A stretch of DNA of 64,000 bases from Treponema sp. UBA3862 (lineage in GTDB: Bacteria > Spirochaetota > Spirochaetia > Treponematales > Treponemataceae), in NCBI GenBank assembly GCA_002392405.1, contig DGGY01000041.1:1-64000 (forward strand), written 5' to 3'. Below the pieces are notes generated by a model. That model made no database searches and was not told where the DNA came from. It saw nothing but the letters and a program-made list of their open reading frames with translations. Shown here piece by piece: positions 41,990 through 51,412 of this stretch. Made by a program: the position numbers and the translations under genes. Within the stretch, counting starts at the first letter, position 1, and every line of letters begins with the position of its first letter.

Positions 41990-44900
41990 TTACTTCAGAA
42001 CTTTTTCATCGACAAGAGTTTTAGGAATATCCGTATAGATGGCAGGTTCATATTCTGCCCTCGAAGAAGTAATGTATTTTGAATTCTGAAGGGCAAGATT
42101 ACTTCCGCCCAGACGAACCATGGTCTGAGGATTTCTTGTTAAAGCGTCCCATGCCCTGATTGAATCAGAAAGACGGACTAAACTTTCAGCATTTTTTGCA
42201 CTGTCACCTGTCTGGCGCGCAATTCTGTAAAGTGTTACACCAAGATTGTTATTTACCTTAAGGAACATTTCAACAAGTCTTGAGTCCTCTTCGCGTTCCT
42301 GAGGGAAAAGCATGAGGTGACGGGCCTTATCAGCATCAAGTATATTCAGGAGATGAGAGTAATACCCCTGTGCAGCAAAATTGTCTCCCCTGAGTGAAAG
42401 TACATTTGCAAGAGAAAGCATAAGGTTAATGTCAGAATCCTGTGTTTCTGAGGCCTTTATGAATGACTGGAGCGCCTTGTCGTATTCCTGATTATTGTAG
42501 CGGATTGCACCGATACGGAAATTAAGGCTTGCAGTATCATTTTTATTGAGGATTGAATTTTCATAGTTTTTAAGGGCTGCGTCCATATCACCGGAAATAA
42601 AGTATTCTATGTCTCCCATATCTGCATACAGAAGGCCTGTATTTTTATCCCCTTCAAAGCCGGTTCTTTCATTTTCACTCTGGAATAAATCAATTCCGCG
42701 TGTATAAATTTCCTGAGCCTTTAAGTATTCGCGTGTATCAGCGTAAAGTTCGCCGAGAAGACGGCAGGTATCAATTTCCTGGTAAGTATTTTTCTTTGTA
42801 CGGATTTTAATTCTGTCAAAGCAGTCGAGGGCAAGCTTAAGTTCCCTGCGTGCAGATTCAAAGTTATTATTGTGATTAAAATAGCGGGCCATATTATAAT
42901 GACCTGCAGGATCAGAAGAATCAGCTTTTTCTGCAATTTCGAGCATTGACCTTACGTCTTCAATCTGAGAACGAAGGTATTCATCAGAGCGGCTTAAAGG
43001 ACCATAAAGTTTATCGAGAAGATAACCGGAAAGTTCTACCCAGTCTTTTGCAATGAGCGATTTTTTATTAGGGTAGAAACGTGCCTTAAGTTCAAGAACA
43101 TTGCGCAGTTTGTCAGTGCGGATAAAATAACGCATCATTCTTGCCATATAAAGGTCTGTTGCACCGTAGAGCTGGATTAAATTTGAATAATGCTCCCGTG
43201 CGTTTTCGTATTTTGAAGAATCTGCCTCACCCCATTCAAGGAAAACATCCCCTAAAAGCAGGAGACCTTCATTATCATTTATGTGATAATCGAGCACTTC
43301 ACGGCGGACAATTTCTTCTGCCCTCTCATAATTTGAGCGTTCATAAAGTTCCATTTCTGCCCATTCAAGTCCGGCTTTTTTATCGTGATCAAAGACACCG
43401 AGAATATTTCTGTACATCTGGCCGGCTCTTTCATACTGTTTGTGTTCACGGTAACCATGAGCATACTTAAAGAACCATTTTTTTATTGACTTATATTTGT
43501 TTGCCTGAATAAATCTTTCTTCAGACTGAGGATATTCATTATTTTCAAGAAGAATATAACCCTGTCTGTAAAGCATTTTTGCCATTGCAGGATTATAAAT
43601 AAAGGCGCGTCCTGCCTGGAAAAGAAGGGTACATAAAACGGTAAGGATAATTCCTGCAATTCCGCCAGGAATGATTCTGTTGCGGAGCTGATACTGGAAA
43701 GACTGCTTATAGGCTTCATACTGGGCAACAGAACGCCTTTCATAATCACGCGGTACGTCAATCGAAATATCCAGCATTTTTTCAAGGTGTGTTGCAACCT
43801 GTCTTGCCGGAGTCTTCTTTAAAATCTTTTCAACAACTTCAAATACAGCATCATCTGTAAACTCATTCTTAACAATTAAATCTTCAATTGCAAGACGGAG
43901 ATTTAAAGGATAATCTGCGAGATTTTTACGGAATTTTTTATATTCGTCCTCTGTTAAGGTATTTTTCGGCTTACCTGTTCCTGCCTTCGAAAAATCAACA
44001 GTATCAACTTTCGGACGTCCTTTTTTATCAAAAGCCGCTGTTGCAGTATCTGAAAAGCCTGGGATTTCAAAATTATCGTCGTCTAAAAGGAAGTCATCTT
44101 CAGCAGGTGCTGAAGTAACAGGAAACTCATCTGACACATCGCCGGAAGAACCAAAATCAATATCACCTGCTTCTCCCATATCAGCCATTGCGCCGGAAAA
44201 ATCTTCTGAAGGAACATCAAGAGAAGCATCAACAGCGCCGGCACCTGAATCTAAAATCGCCTGTGCTGCAGTTTTTTCACCCTCACCTCCTGAAGAAGCC
44301 ATGTCAAAATCAGGAAGTGGCTGTACATCATCCCCGGAAGGCTCTGAAGCGGCAGGCGCATCAAAATCAGGTAAATCAAAGCCTGTATCAGGCAATGCTT
44401 CTGCGCTTTCTTCTGAAAGTTCCTGAGGTGAATCAAGATCATCTGTAGAAAATAAATCTGCAACAGCAGGTTCAGCCCCTGCATTTTCTTCTGAAGCAGG
44501 AGCATCAAAAGAAGGCACTTCAAATTCATTTACTGCACCGGCTTCTTCAGGAAGACTTTCTCCCGCATCAGTCAGCTCAGCGTCAGCTGCATCAGTCAGT
44601 TCAGCGTCAGCTGCATCAGAAAACTCTTCAACAGATTCTGCAGGAGCAGCATCTTCAACGGTCTGTGCACCTTCATCAGCTTCCGGAACAGCCTCAGGCA
44701 TTGCCCCGTCTTCTTCTGCTATTTCTTCAGGAATATCTTCATTTAAATCTATAGCATTGCCGTCATAGGCAAAATCATCATCCTGTGAAGAAGAAGTTTC
44801 TGCGGAAGGAACTTCAAAACCTTCGTCTGAGTGATGTAAATCCTCTGAGGCGTCAGTATTTAAGTCCTGCACATCAGAGGCTGCTTCAGGTGTTTCAAGA

Positions 44901-45550
44901 GAATCAAGAGAATCGAGGGAATCCAGCGAATCGAGAGAATCAAGTGATTCAAGAGAATCTGATTCTCCGCCTTCTTCAAGACCTTCAAAACCTTCAGAGG
45001 CGGAAGGTGCAAAACTGTCAGGAGCGGCATCCGGCATGGCAGAAAAACCGTCAATTGAAGCAAGAGCATCCAGAGCGGAATCTGTTTCAGCCGGCCCTGC
45101 TGTTTCTGGTTCTGACGGCTTTAATAAATCTTCAAGTGCTAAATCTTCGAGAGGAGTTTCTTCAGGTTCAGCTTCTACTTCTGCCTGAGGCGCGTCATCA
45201 AATTCACTTAAATCAGGAACGCCGTCCCCGCCGGAAGAAACTGAGTTTAAAAGTGCATCTAAATCAGGAGGAAGCCCTGCGCCGGTATCCTGTGCATTAA
45301 GGTCGATTTCAGGGACAGAATCTGCACCTGCATCATCACCTTCGACAGTTTCAAGAGAGTCTTCTGCTTCATTTTCCTGAACAATTTCCGGAAGTCCCAG
45401 TACAAAATCTTCTGAATCGTCTTCCTCAGAAATACCTTCCGGGAGAGGAACAACAGCTGGTTTTTCACCGCGCTGGGCACGAATTTTTACTTCATCGCCG
45501 ACGTTCTGGATGTCACTGGCAAATTGTTTAAGTTGATTTAATCCCGGCAT
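41990..45550 (-). CDS. Large TPR protein with a long acidic N-terminal region
   Basis: A 1186-residue protein. Residues 1 to about 510 are acidic and disordered (Asp, Glu, Ser, Ala, Pro), including a run of SLD/DSL triplets near 200-220. A basic segment and one transmembrane helix (about 628-648, GIAGIILTVLCTLLF) follow, then roughly ten TPR-type helical repeats to the end (YRQGYILLENNEYPQSEERF, LLYADMGDIEYFISGDMDAA and others). With no signal peptide, the disordered half should be cytoplasmic and the TPR half periplasmic. A scaffold coupling cytoplasm and envelope is a plausible role. Promoter at 45566-45594. Confidence 0.85.
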   Translation of the reverse strand: MPGLNQLKQFASDIQNVGDEVKIRAQRGEKPAVVPLPEGISEEDDSEDFVLGLPEIVQENEAEDSLETVEGDDAGADSVPEIDLNAQDTGAGLPPDLDALLNSVSSGGDGVPDLSEFDDAPQAEVEAEPEETPLEDLALEDLLKPSEPETAGPAETDSALDALASIDGFSAMPDAAPDSFAPSASEGFEGLEEGGESDSLESLDSLDSLDSLDSLDSLETPEAASDVQDLNTDASEDLHHSDEGFEVPSAETSSSQDDDFAYDGNAIDLNEDIPEEIAEEDGAMPEAVPEADEGAQTVEDAAPAESVEEFSDAADAELTDAADAELTDAGESLPEEAGAVNEFEVPSFDAPASEENAGAEPAVADLFSTDDLDSPQELSEESAEALPDTGFDLPDFDAPAASEPSGDDVQPLPDFDMASSGGEGEKTAAQAILDSGAGAVDASLDVPSEDFSGAMADMGEAGDIDFGSSGDVSDEFPVTSAPAEDDFLLDDDNFEIPGFSDTATAAFDKKGRPKVDTVDFSKAGTGKPKNTLTEDEYKKFRKNLADYPLNLRLAIEDLIVKNEFTDDAVFEVVEKILKKTPARQVATHLEKMLDISIDVPRDYERRSVAQYEAYKQSFQYQLRNRIIPGGIAGIILTVLCTLLFQAGRAFIYNPAMAKMLYRQGYILLENNEYPQSEERFIQANKYKSIKKWFFKYAHGYREHKQYERAGQMYRNILGVFDHDKKAGLEWAEMELYERSNYERAEEIVRREVLDYHINDNEGLLLLGDVFLEWGEADSSKYENAREHYSNLIQLYGATDLYMARMMRYFIRTDKLRNVLELKARFYPNKKSLIAKDWVELSGYLLDKLYGPLSRSDEYLRSQIEDVRSMLEIAEKADSSDPAGHYNMARYFNHNNNFESARRELKLALDCFDRIKIRTKKNTYQEIDTCRLLGELYADTREYLKAQEIYTRGIDLFQSENERTGFEGDKNTGLLYADMGDIEYFISGDMDAALKNYENSILNKNDTASLNFRIGAIRYNNQEYDKALQSFIKASETQDSDINLMLSLANVLSLRGDNFAAQGYYSHLLNILDADKARHLMLFPQEREEDSRLVEMFLKVNNNLGVTLYRIARQTGDSAKNAESLVRLSDSIRAWDALTRNPQTMVRLGGSNLALQNSKYITSSRAEYEPAIYTDIPKTLVDEKVLK

Positions 45551-45565
45551 ACCCTACCCATAAAT

Positions 45566-45594
45566 ATTTTACCCCAGATAACAAATTCTAACAA
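45566..45594 (-). promoter_or_regulatory. Promoter of the large TPR gene
   Basis: Minus strand TTGTTA (45589-45594), 17-nt spacer, TAAAAT (45566-45571). The start would be about 8 nt before the ATG, so the leader is very short, with GGGTAGGGT just ahead of the start codon. Confidence 0.6.
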
Positions 45595-45768
45595 GGGAAG
45601 AAAATTCACTTATCAGAAAAAGGATAAAAATATTTTTCTTCTCATCAGATTTTCGGATAAAACTAAAAACACCTTTAGTAAGTATTTTTATAGAAAAACT
45701 TATCCTTAAAAACTGCAATTTTTAAGAGATTCCCTAAACAATCCTGTTAAAAATCCGAAAATTTAAAC

Positions 45769-46482
45769 ATGAAAAAGTACATTTTATCAGCAGTTTTAAT
45801 GCTTGCAGTATTCACATCAATATCCGCAGAAAATGTTCAGACCGATAAATACGACTACGACCAGCTTGTAACTTCTGTGCGCGGTGTACAGGCACCGATT
45901 ATAAGCGATGAATATATTATTTTTACAGCAGACTCCTCAGCACGCAATGTCTGCATAACTTTTGATTTTGAAAATTACAGACAGCTGCACGCCTTCTCCC
46001 TGAGAAAAACTTATGACTGGGAAGGAGAAGAAACAGGTTCCTGGTATTTTTACGTTTTAAGGATTCCTGATAAAACACAGAAAATCAGCTACAAACTCAT
46101 TATTGACGGTTTATGGACAATAGACCCGGTTAATCCTAACTCTCTTTATGATGAAGAAAACGGAATCCAGCTTTCTTATGTTGATATTCCTCAGAAAGAT
46201 GAAAAAATCACTGAGTGCATTCCAAACGGCTTTACAAAATTCGTATGTGAAAGTGAACCTGGCCAGAAAATACGTCTTGGAGGCAGTTTTACAAACTGGG
46301 ACAGCTGGATTTATGAAATGAAAGAAGTTGAACCTGGAAAATACGAAATCTGCCTGCCGCTTCCTGCAGGAACTTACTACTATGCATATTTTACAGGCCT
46401 CAAAAGATTTATTGATGTAACAAATCCGCATAAGGCCTACACATCAGACGGAAAGATGGCAAGCCTTATCACAATAAACTGA
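45769..46482 (+). CDS. Exported protein with glycogen-binding (CBM48/E-set) like domains
   Basis: A 237-residue protein with signal peptide (MKKYILSAVLMLAVFTSISA). Two immunoglobulin-like E-set modules are visible: the first contains GSWYFYVLRIPDKTQKISYKLIIDGLWTIDPVNP, the second VRLGG-type IRLGGSFTNWDSWIYEM and YEICLPLPAGTYYYAYFTG ... IDVTNPHK, the classic AMPK-beta/isoamylase-N signature. No catalytic domain, so it may bind carbohydrate or simply be structural at the envelope. No Shine-Dalgarno visible. Convergent with ffh, 14 nt apart. Confidence 0.8.
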   Translation: MKKYILSAVLMLAVFTSISAENVQTDKYDYDQLVTSVRGVQAPIISDEYIIFTADSSARNVCITFDFENYRQLHAFSLRKTYDWEGEETGSWYFYVLRIPDKTQKISYKLIIDGLWTIDPVNPNSLYDEENGIQLSYVDIPQKDEKITECIPNGFTKFVCESEPGQKIRLGGSFTNWDSWIYEMKEVEPGKYEICLPLPAGTYYYAYFTGLKRFIDVTNPHKAYTSDGKMASLITIN

Positions 46483-46496
46483 ATTAAGGTTTAGTC

Positions 46497-47876
46497 CTAA
46501 AATCCAGGAAAGCCGCCGAAACCGCCGCCCGGTCCCATACCGCCGAGGCCTGCCATACCCTGCATAAGTTTTGCCTGCATACCGCGGTTTTTAGTAAGCT
46601 TTTTCATTGTGAGCCTTGTCTTTTCAAACTGCTTTATAAGCTTATTAACTTCTGCAACAGAAGTTCCGCTTCCTTTGGCAATTCTCTTGCGGCGGCTCGG
46701 TCCTATAATAAGGTGATTATTGCGCTCTTTCTCAGTCATTGCCTGAATGATTGCTTTCTGATGTTTCATTCCTGACATATCAATTTTGCTTTCATCAATC
46801 TGTCCGCTTAAACCAGGTATCATATCAAGCAGGGAAGAAACGCTTCCCATTTTTCCTACATTTTCAAACTGATCGAGCATATCGTTTAAGGTAAACTCAT
46901 TGCGGGCCATCTTCTCCTGAAGTTTTTTAGCCTGCTCCTCATCAACCGTCTGCTGGGCTTTTTCTACAAGAGAAACAATATCACCCATGCCTAAAATACG
47001 GCTTGCAATACGGTCCGGATGGAAAGGTTCAAAATCTTCAGTTTTTTCACCTGTACCAATAAAAAGAATCGGTTTTTCAGTGATTGTTTTTAATGAAAGG
47101 GCTGCACCACCGCGGGCGTCCGAGTCAAACTTTGTAAGGATAACACCGGTAAGTCCAAGCTGCTCGTCAAATGATTTTGCAATATCAACTGCATTCTGAC
47201 CGGTCATTGCATCAGCAGTAAGAATAACTTCCTGCGGGTCAAGGGCTTTTTTGACTGCAACAAGCTCAGCCATCATTTCCTGGTCAATCTGGAGACGGCC
47301 TGCAGTATCAACGATTACAGTATCAAGACCGTTTTTCTTCGCATAGGAAAGACCATTCTTAGCAACCTTAACGGCATCTTTAGCACCATCTTCAAAATAA
47401 ACAGGAACATTAATTTTCTGACCTAAAACCTTTAACTGCTCAACCGCTGCAGGGCGTACAAGGTCACATGCAACTAAAAGCGGCTTTCTCCCCTCTTTTG
47501 CAAGACGGAAAGCAAGTTTATGGGCTGCAGTTGTTTTACCTGCACCCTGAAGACCAAGTAAAAGCACAACTGACTGAGTATCAGGCCCCTTAAGGGAAAG
47601 GTCTACCTTTTCGTCCCCCAGCATCTTAACAATTCTGTCGTAGATGATTTTTACAAACTGCTGTCCGGGATCTACAGCACGGAGAACTTTTTCACCTTTT
47701 GCTTCTTCAATTGTTGCATTGACAAAACGCCTTACAACGCGGAGATTAACGTCGGCTTCAAGAAGAGCCATCTTAATCTGTTCAACTGTCTCTTCAATGT
47801 TTTTTTCTGTGATTGTTGATTTTCCGCTGATTGAACGGACAATATTACTGAAAGTACTTGTTATCTTCTCTAACAT
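46497..47876 (-). CDS. ffh: Signal recognition particle protein Ffh
   Basis: A 459-residue SRP54 GTPase. NG domain: G1 loop GLQGAGKTT (108-116), DTAGR, TKFDSDARGG. The methionine-rich M domain follows (MLDQFENVGKMGSVSSLLDMIPG, KHQKAIIQAMT, RRKRIAKGSG) and the protein ends in a Gly/Met-rich tail. With SRP RNA it targets nascent membrane proteins to SecYEG via FtsY. The SRP RNA gene is not in this window. It lies 79 nt downstream of gpsA but behind an intrinsic terminator, so some independent expression is expected. Confidence 0.97.
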   Translation of the reverse strand: MLEKITSTFSNIVRSISGKSTITEKNIEETVEQIKMALLEADVNLRVVRRFVNATIEEAKGEKVLRAVDPGQQFVKIIYDRIVKMLGDEKVDLSLKGPDTQSVVLLLGLQGAGKTTAAHKLAFRLAKEGRKPLLVACDLVRPAAVEQLKVLGQKINVPVYFEDGAKDAVKVAKNGLSYAKKNGLDTVIVDTAGRLQIDQEMMAELVAVKKALDPQEVILTADAMTGQNAVDIAKSFDEQLGLTGVILTKFDSDARGGAALSLKTITEKPILFIGTGEKTEDFEPFHPDRIASRILGMGDIVSLVEKAQQTVDEEQAKKLQEKMARNEFTLNDMLDQFENVGKMGSVSSLLDMIPGLSGQIDESKIDMSGMKHQKAIIQAMTEKERNNHLIIGPSRRKRIAKGSGTSVAEVNKLIKQFEKTRLTMKKLTKNRGMQAKLMQGMAGLGGMGPGGGFGGFPGF

Positions 47877-47901
47877 GATTTTTCCCGGTTATTTTGAATT
47901 T

Positions 47902-47933
47902 AAAAAAGGCCGGTCAGTTTTAATGGGCCAGCC
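47902..47933 (-). terminator. Weak intrinsic terminator after gpsA
   Basis: Minus strand GGCTGG (47928-47933) pairs with CCGGCC (47908-47913) across a 14-nt loop and is followed by six U (47902-47907). Short stem, so it probably only attenuates read-through into ffh. Confidence 0.6.
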
Positions 47934-47955
47934 GTTATTTTTTATATTATTTTAA

Positions 47956-49017
47956 TCAGTCGATTTTTCCTGTTGTAAGCAGGCGGTTAATAAGTTCTGC
48001 AGGCTTTATTTCCTTGTTAAGGATTCTGTAAAGGCCTTCGCAGATTAAAAGCTTAATTCCAAGCTTTGCTGCAATTTCATGAACATATTTGCAGGCTACA
48101 GCACCTTCTGACAAGTAACCGATTTCGCCGATACGGGCAATAAGGTCATCAAGATCCTTAAACTTATCAAGCATGTCTGTCTTAATCATATCCTGCCCAA
48201 AACGGCGGTTGCGGCCATATTTTGAACGGCAGGTTACATCAAGGTCACCAACACCTGCAATAGAAGTAAAGGTTTCAGGATGTGTAGCACCTAAAGCCAT
48301 TCCTAAAGTCTGGATTTCATTAAGACCTGCAGCAAGGAGAAGGGATTCTGTATTGTCTCCGAACTGGTCTGATTTTTCTGCAATAGCATCAAGGGCACCG
48401 TAAACAATAGCGATTACGTTCTTTGCAGCGGCACAAATCTGAACACCGATTACATCAAGTGAAGAATAAACCATAAGGCCCGGAACATGCATAAGTTCAC
48501 GGAAGCGGATTGAGTTCTTGGCACTTTCTGAAGCTGCAATCAGACCTGTAAGTTTACCGATTGCTACTTCTTCTGCATGGCTTGGACCTGCAATATAAAC
48601 AAGCTGGCCTTTATAGCACGGAGGAAGAACAGATTCAAGTGTTTCAAGTACAAGCTTAGGACCTTCTGCTGAAGTAATAAAGCCTTTAGTAATTACGCCG
48701 ATTACAACTTTTCCCTCTTTAACATCAGGTACATCAAGAAGCTGCTTTGCGGTAGGAGCCAGATAAAGTGAAGGAGACGCAAGAATTAAAAAATCTTTTC
48801 CTGCGGCAACTTCCTTTATGTCAGTTGAAGCAGTCATATTATCTGAAAGCGGATATCCCGGAAGATAGCGTTTATTTTCATGATCATTATTAATTCCGTC
48901 AACGACATCCTGTTCACGGGCCCACATCTGTACCTTGTGACCACCGCGCGCAATAGCCTGAGCAAGGCCTGATCCCCAGGCACCGGCACCAATAACACCA
49001 ACTTTCTTTGATTCCAT
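47956..49017 (-). CDS. gpsA: Glycerol-3-phosphate dehydrogenase [NAD(P)+]
   Basis: A 353-residue GpsA that reduces dihydroxyacetone phosphate to sn-glycerol 3-phosphate for phospholipid synthesis. The N-terminal Rossmann motif is GAGAWGSGLA (10-19), followed by IAGPSHAEEVA, AAAKNVIAIVYG with the catalytic Lys and SIAGVGDLDVTCRSKYGRN(R), all canonical. GAGG precedes ATG by 8 nt. It is 31 nt downstream of ndk. Confidence 0.96.
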   Translation of the reverse strand: MESKKVGVIGAGAWGSGLAQAIARGGHKVQMWAREQDVVDGINNDHENKRYLPGYPLSDNMTASTDIKEVAAGKDFLILASPSLYLAPTAKQLLDVPDVKEGKVVIGVITKGFITSAEGPKLVLETLESVLPPCYKGQLVYIAGPSHAEEVAIGKLTGLIAASESAKNSIRFRELMHVPGLMVYSSLDVIGVQICAAAKNVIAIVYGALDAIAEKSDQFGDNTESLLLAAGLNEIQTLGMALGATHPETFTSIAGVGDLDVTCRSKYGRNRRFGQDMIKTDMLDKFKDLDDLIARIGEIGYLSEGAVACKYVHEIAAKLGIKLLICEGLYRILNKEIKPAELINRLLTTGKID

Positions 49018-49048
49018 TTTAAAACCTCGTAATCCTTATTTAAGGAAT

Positions 49049-49495
49049 TTAAAACCAGAGAGCGGACTGATCTTCCCAGTCAATAATTTCTTCCGGTTTA
49101 AAAAATAAATCGATTTCCCGATCAGCACTCTCATCACTGTCGGAAGCATGAATAATATTATGATTAGTATGAGAACAGAAATCTCCACGGATTGTCCCGG
49201 GAGCGGCTTCTGAAGGTTTTGTTGAACCTGTAACTTTTCTGACAAGAGAAACGCAGTCATCTCCCTGCCATACCATGGCAACAACGGGAGCACTTGTAAT
49301 GTATTCTATCAGTTCGTTATAAAACGACTTACCTTCATGCTCTGCATAATGCTTTGCAGCAAGTTCAGGAGTTATTTCCATCAGCTTAAGTCCTACAAGC
49401 TTTAACCCTTTATTTTCAAGGCGGGAAATAACCTGACCAACAAGCCTGCGGTTCAAAACACCCGGCTTACACATGGCAAAACAACGTGTACTCAT
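49049..49495 (-). CDS. ndk: Nucleoside-diphosphate kinase
   Basis: A 148-residue NDK that equilibrates nucleoside triphosphates through a phospho-histidine. The active site His116 lies in NIIHASDSDESA. The usual KPDG motif near the N-terminus reads CKPG, lacking one residue, and the C-terminus (EEIIDWEDQSALWF) is a common ending. Promoter at 49503-49531 predicts a leaderless transcript that could continue through gpsA. Confidence 0.95.
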   Translation of the reverse strand: MSTRCFAMCKPGVLNRRLVGQVISRLENKGLKLVGLKLMEITPELAAKHYAEHEGKSFYNELIEYITSAPVVAMVWQGDDCVSLVRKVTGSTKPSEAAPGTIRGDFCSHTNHNIIHASDSDESADREIDLFFKPEEIIDWEDQSALWF

Positions 49496-49502
49496 AAAGA
49501 GA

Positions 49503-49531
49503 AGTATAGCACTTTATCTGCTAGTGGGCAA
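49503..49531 (-). promoter_or_regulatory. Promoter of ndk placing the start site at the ATG (leaderless)
   Basis: Minus strand TTGCCC (49526-49531), 17-nt spacer, TATACT (49503-49508), then 7 nt to the ATG. No Shine-Dalgarno. The promoter overlaps the 3' end of ispH. Confidence 0.7.
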
Positions 49532-50420
49532 TTGCACCGGAAAGGCAGTTCTCAACCTCATCAATTACATCATCCGGGGTGCTCGCTCCTGCGGTAAGGC
49601 CTACCCTGCTCAGCTTAAAGAACTCTTCGGGTATTTCTCCTGCATTTTCGATTAAAACTGCATGTTTACAAAGAAGGGAAGCCTTATCATAGAGACGGTT
49701 TGTATTTGCGCTGTTTCGTCCGCCGATTACGATTACTCCCTCTACCTCACTGCAGAGTTTATCGAGACTTTCCTGTCTCTCCCAGGTTGCAGGACAGATG
49801 GTACGGCAGACTTTAATTTGAGGCAGTTTTTCTTTAAGGGCATCAGCAATTGAATCAAAAACCTTAACACTGAAAGTTGTCTGACTTATAAGGACTGTTT
49901 TTGAAAAATCAGTTTTATACGCGTTTTTTTCAAGCACATCTAAAGCCTGTTCAGGGCTGTTAATTAAAAAAAAGTTAAGGGTTTTTCCGGCAGACAGGGC
50001 ACCTTTTCCTGCGGAACCTTCAATTCCCGTCACTTCACCATGATTTGCATCACCTGTAAAAAAAATCGCATAACCTTCAGAGGCAAAATCAGAACATTTT
50101 TTCTGATTCACCTGCACAATCGGACAGGTGCCGTCTAAAAGCTTTACGCCTGTTTTTTCAAGTTTATCTTTGGTTTCAGGAGGAACACCGTGCGCACGGA
50201 TTACCACTGTATCATTCTTTTTGAGGACTGGAATATCTTTTTCTGACAAAACTTTAAGTGAACGGTCCTCAAATTTCTTAAGGGCTTCGGGATTATGAAT
50301 GAGCGGTCCGAAAGTATAAACCTGGCCGTCTTTATTTTCATCAAGGGCCTTTTCAGCCGTCATAACGGCACGGCGCACACCGGCGCAAAACCCCATTTTC
50401 TGGGCACGAATAATCTGCAT
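49521..50420 (-). CDS. ispH: 4-hydroxy-3-methylbut-2-enyl diphosphate reductase
   Basis: A 299-residue IspH (LytB), the last enzyme of the MEP isoprenoid pathway, reducing HMBPP to IPP and DMAPP. The three Fe-S ligands are Cys12 (GFCAGVRRA), Cys99 (DGTCP) and Cys209 (TICPATWERQ). RAHGVPP and the SQTTFS block are also present. Standard length, no fused S1 domain. It starts directly after the secF terminator; an extended -10 promoter 6 nt before the ATG predicts a leaderless transcript. Shows that this organism uses the MEP route. Confidence 0.96.
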   Translation of the reverse strand: MQIIRAQKMGFCAGVRRAVMTAEKALDENKDGQVYTFGPLIHNPEALKKFEDRSLKVLSEKDIPVLKKNDTVVIRAHGVPPETKDKLEKTGVKLLDGTCPIVQVNQKKCSDFASEGYAIFFTGDANHGEVTGIEGSAGKGALSAGKTLNFFLINSPEQALDVLEKNAYKTDFSKTVLISQTTFSVKVFDSIADALKEKLPQIKVCRTICPATWERQESLDKLCSEVEGVIVIGGRNSANTNRLYDKASLLCKHAVLIENAGEIPEEFFKLSRVGLTAGASTPDDVIDEVENCLSGAIAH

Positions 50421-50426
50421 GAACTA

Positions 50427-50435
50427 ATACTATCA
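50427..50435 (-). promoter_or_regulatory. Extended -10 promoter of ispH (leaderless)
   Basis: Minus strand TGA-TAGTAT (50427-50435) with the TG of an extended -10; no convincing -35 because that position is the U-tract of the secF terminator. Six nt separate the box from the ATG. Confidence 0.5.
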
Positions 50436-50442
50436 GACGGAC

Positions 50443-50476
50443 AAAAAAAAAGCCACAGAAGTAAATTCTGCGGCTT
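50443..50476 (-). terminator. Intrinsic terminator of the yajC-secD-secF operon
   Basis: Minus strand 11-pair stem (50466-50476 with 50450-50460, one G-U) with a 5-nt loop, followed by a long U run (50443-50449). Confidence 0.9.
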
Positions 50477-50494
50477 CTATAAAACTGAAGATTT

Positions 50495-51412
50495 TTATTC
50501 TTCTGTTGTTTCAAACTTTACAACATTTGCTTTTGGAAGCACTGCAGAAGGTTTCCAGTTTCTGCGTACTGTGTTCATGAAAGCACCTGCAATAAAGATT
50601 GATGAGTAACATCCTGAAACAAGACCTACAATCAGTGCAATTGCAAAGTTCTTGATATCACCTGTTGTAAATACAGCAAGGGCAATAACAGCGAACAGTG
50701 TTGTTACTGTTGTGATGATTGAACGGCTTAATGTTGCAGAAAGAGCACTGTTGATGATTTCAGTAAAGCTCTTTACTTCAACGATTTTTTCGTCAGTACG
50801 TATACGGTCAAGGATTACAACTGTTGCGTTGATTGAGTAACCGATGATTGTAAGAATTGCGGCAATCGATGTAGTTGTAAACTCAAGCTGTGAGTATGAA
50901 AGGAAGGAAATCATAATCAGAGCATCGTGTACAATAGCGATTACTGAAGCAAGGGCAAAGTCCCACTTAAAGCGGATGAGTGTGTAAAGGAAGATAAGGG
51001 CAAGTGTAGCAAGTACAAGCACAATTGAACTCTTGATGAGTGTTGAAGAGAACTGTGCACTGATTGCCTGACTCTGTTCAATTACTACATTTTCAGCACC
51101 AAAGCTTTCTGAAAGGGAAGCCTTAATCTGAGCTTCGATTTCTTCACCTTCACCTGTACGGATCTGGAAAGTATTGTCACTTCCTGCGGCTTTTACTGAA
51201 GCGGCAATGTTTTTAGCAGAAAGGATTTCTGTAACCTTGTCAGCATTTGTATCTGCATTTAAAAGAGAAACCTGAACGTTCTGACCAGGCTTGAATTCAA
51301 GACCCCAGTTCAGTCCGTTAATGCAGACATTAACCATACCGAAAACAATCAGAGCTGCGCTGAGTACTACAGCTGCAGGGAAAAATTTACTAAAGCGGAT
51401 TACTTTTTTCAT
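50495..51412 (-). CDS. secF: Protein translocase subunit SecF
   Basis: A 305-residue RND-superfamily membrane protein: one N-terminal helix, a periplasmic P1-like domain (GLNWGLEFKPGQNVQVSLLN) and five C-terminal helices with the conserved TIIGYSINATVVILDRIR motif. With SecD it uses proton/sodium motive force to complete Sec-dependent export. The ATG overlaps the secD stop (TAATG), so translation is coupled. In the GGxEF-type position the first transmembrane segment reads LEFKPG, slightly different from the usual DFxGG. Confidence 0.95.
   Translation of the reverse strand: MKKVIRFSKFFPAAVVLSAALIVFGMVNVCINGLNWGLEFKPGQNVQVSLLNADTNADKVTEILSAKNIAASVKAAGSDNTFQIRTGEGEEIEAQIKASLSESFGAENVVIEQSQAISAQFSSTLIKSSIVLVLATLALIFLYTLIRFKWDFALASVIAIVHDALIMISFLSYSQLEFTTTSIAAILTIIGYSINATVVILDRIRTDEKIVEVKSFTEIINSALSATLSRSIITTVTTLFAVIALAVFTTGDIKNFAIALIVGLVSGCYSSIFIAGAFMNTVRRNWKPSAVLPKANVVKFETTEE

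Noticed and set aside
44188-45300. Several long leucine/glutamine-rich frames on both strands inside the large TPR gene.
   Set aside because: They mirror the repetitive acidic codons of the real gene and lack initiation signals.
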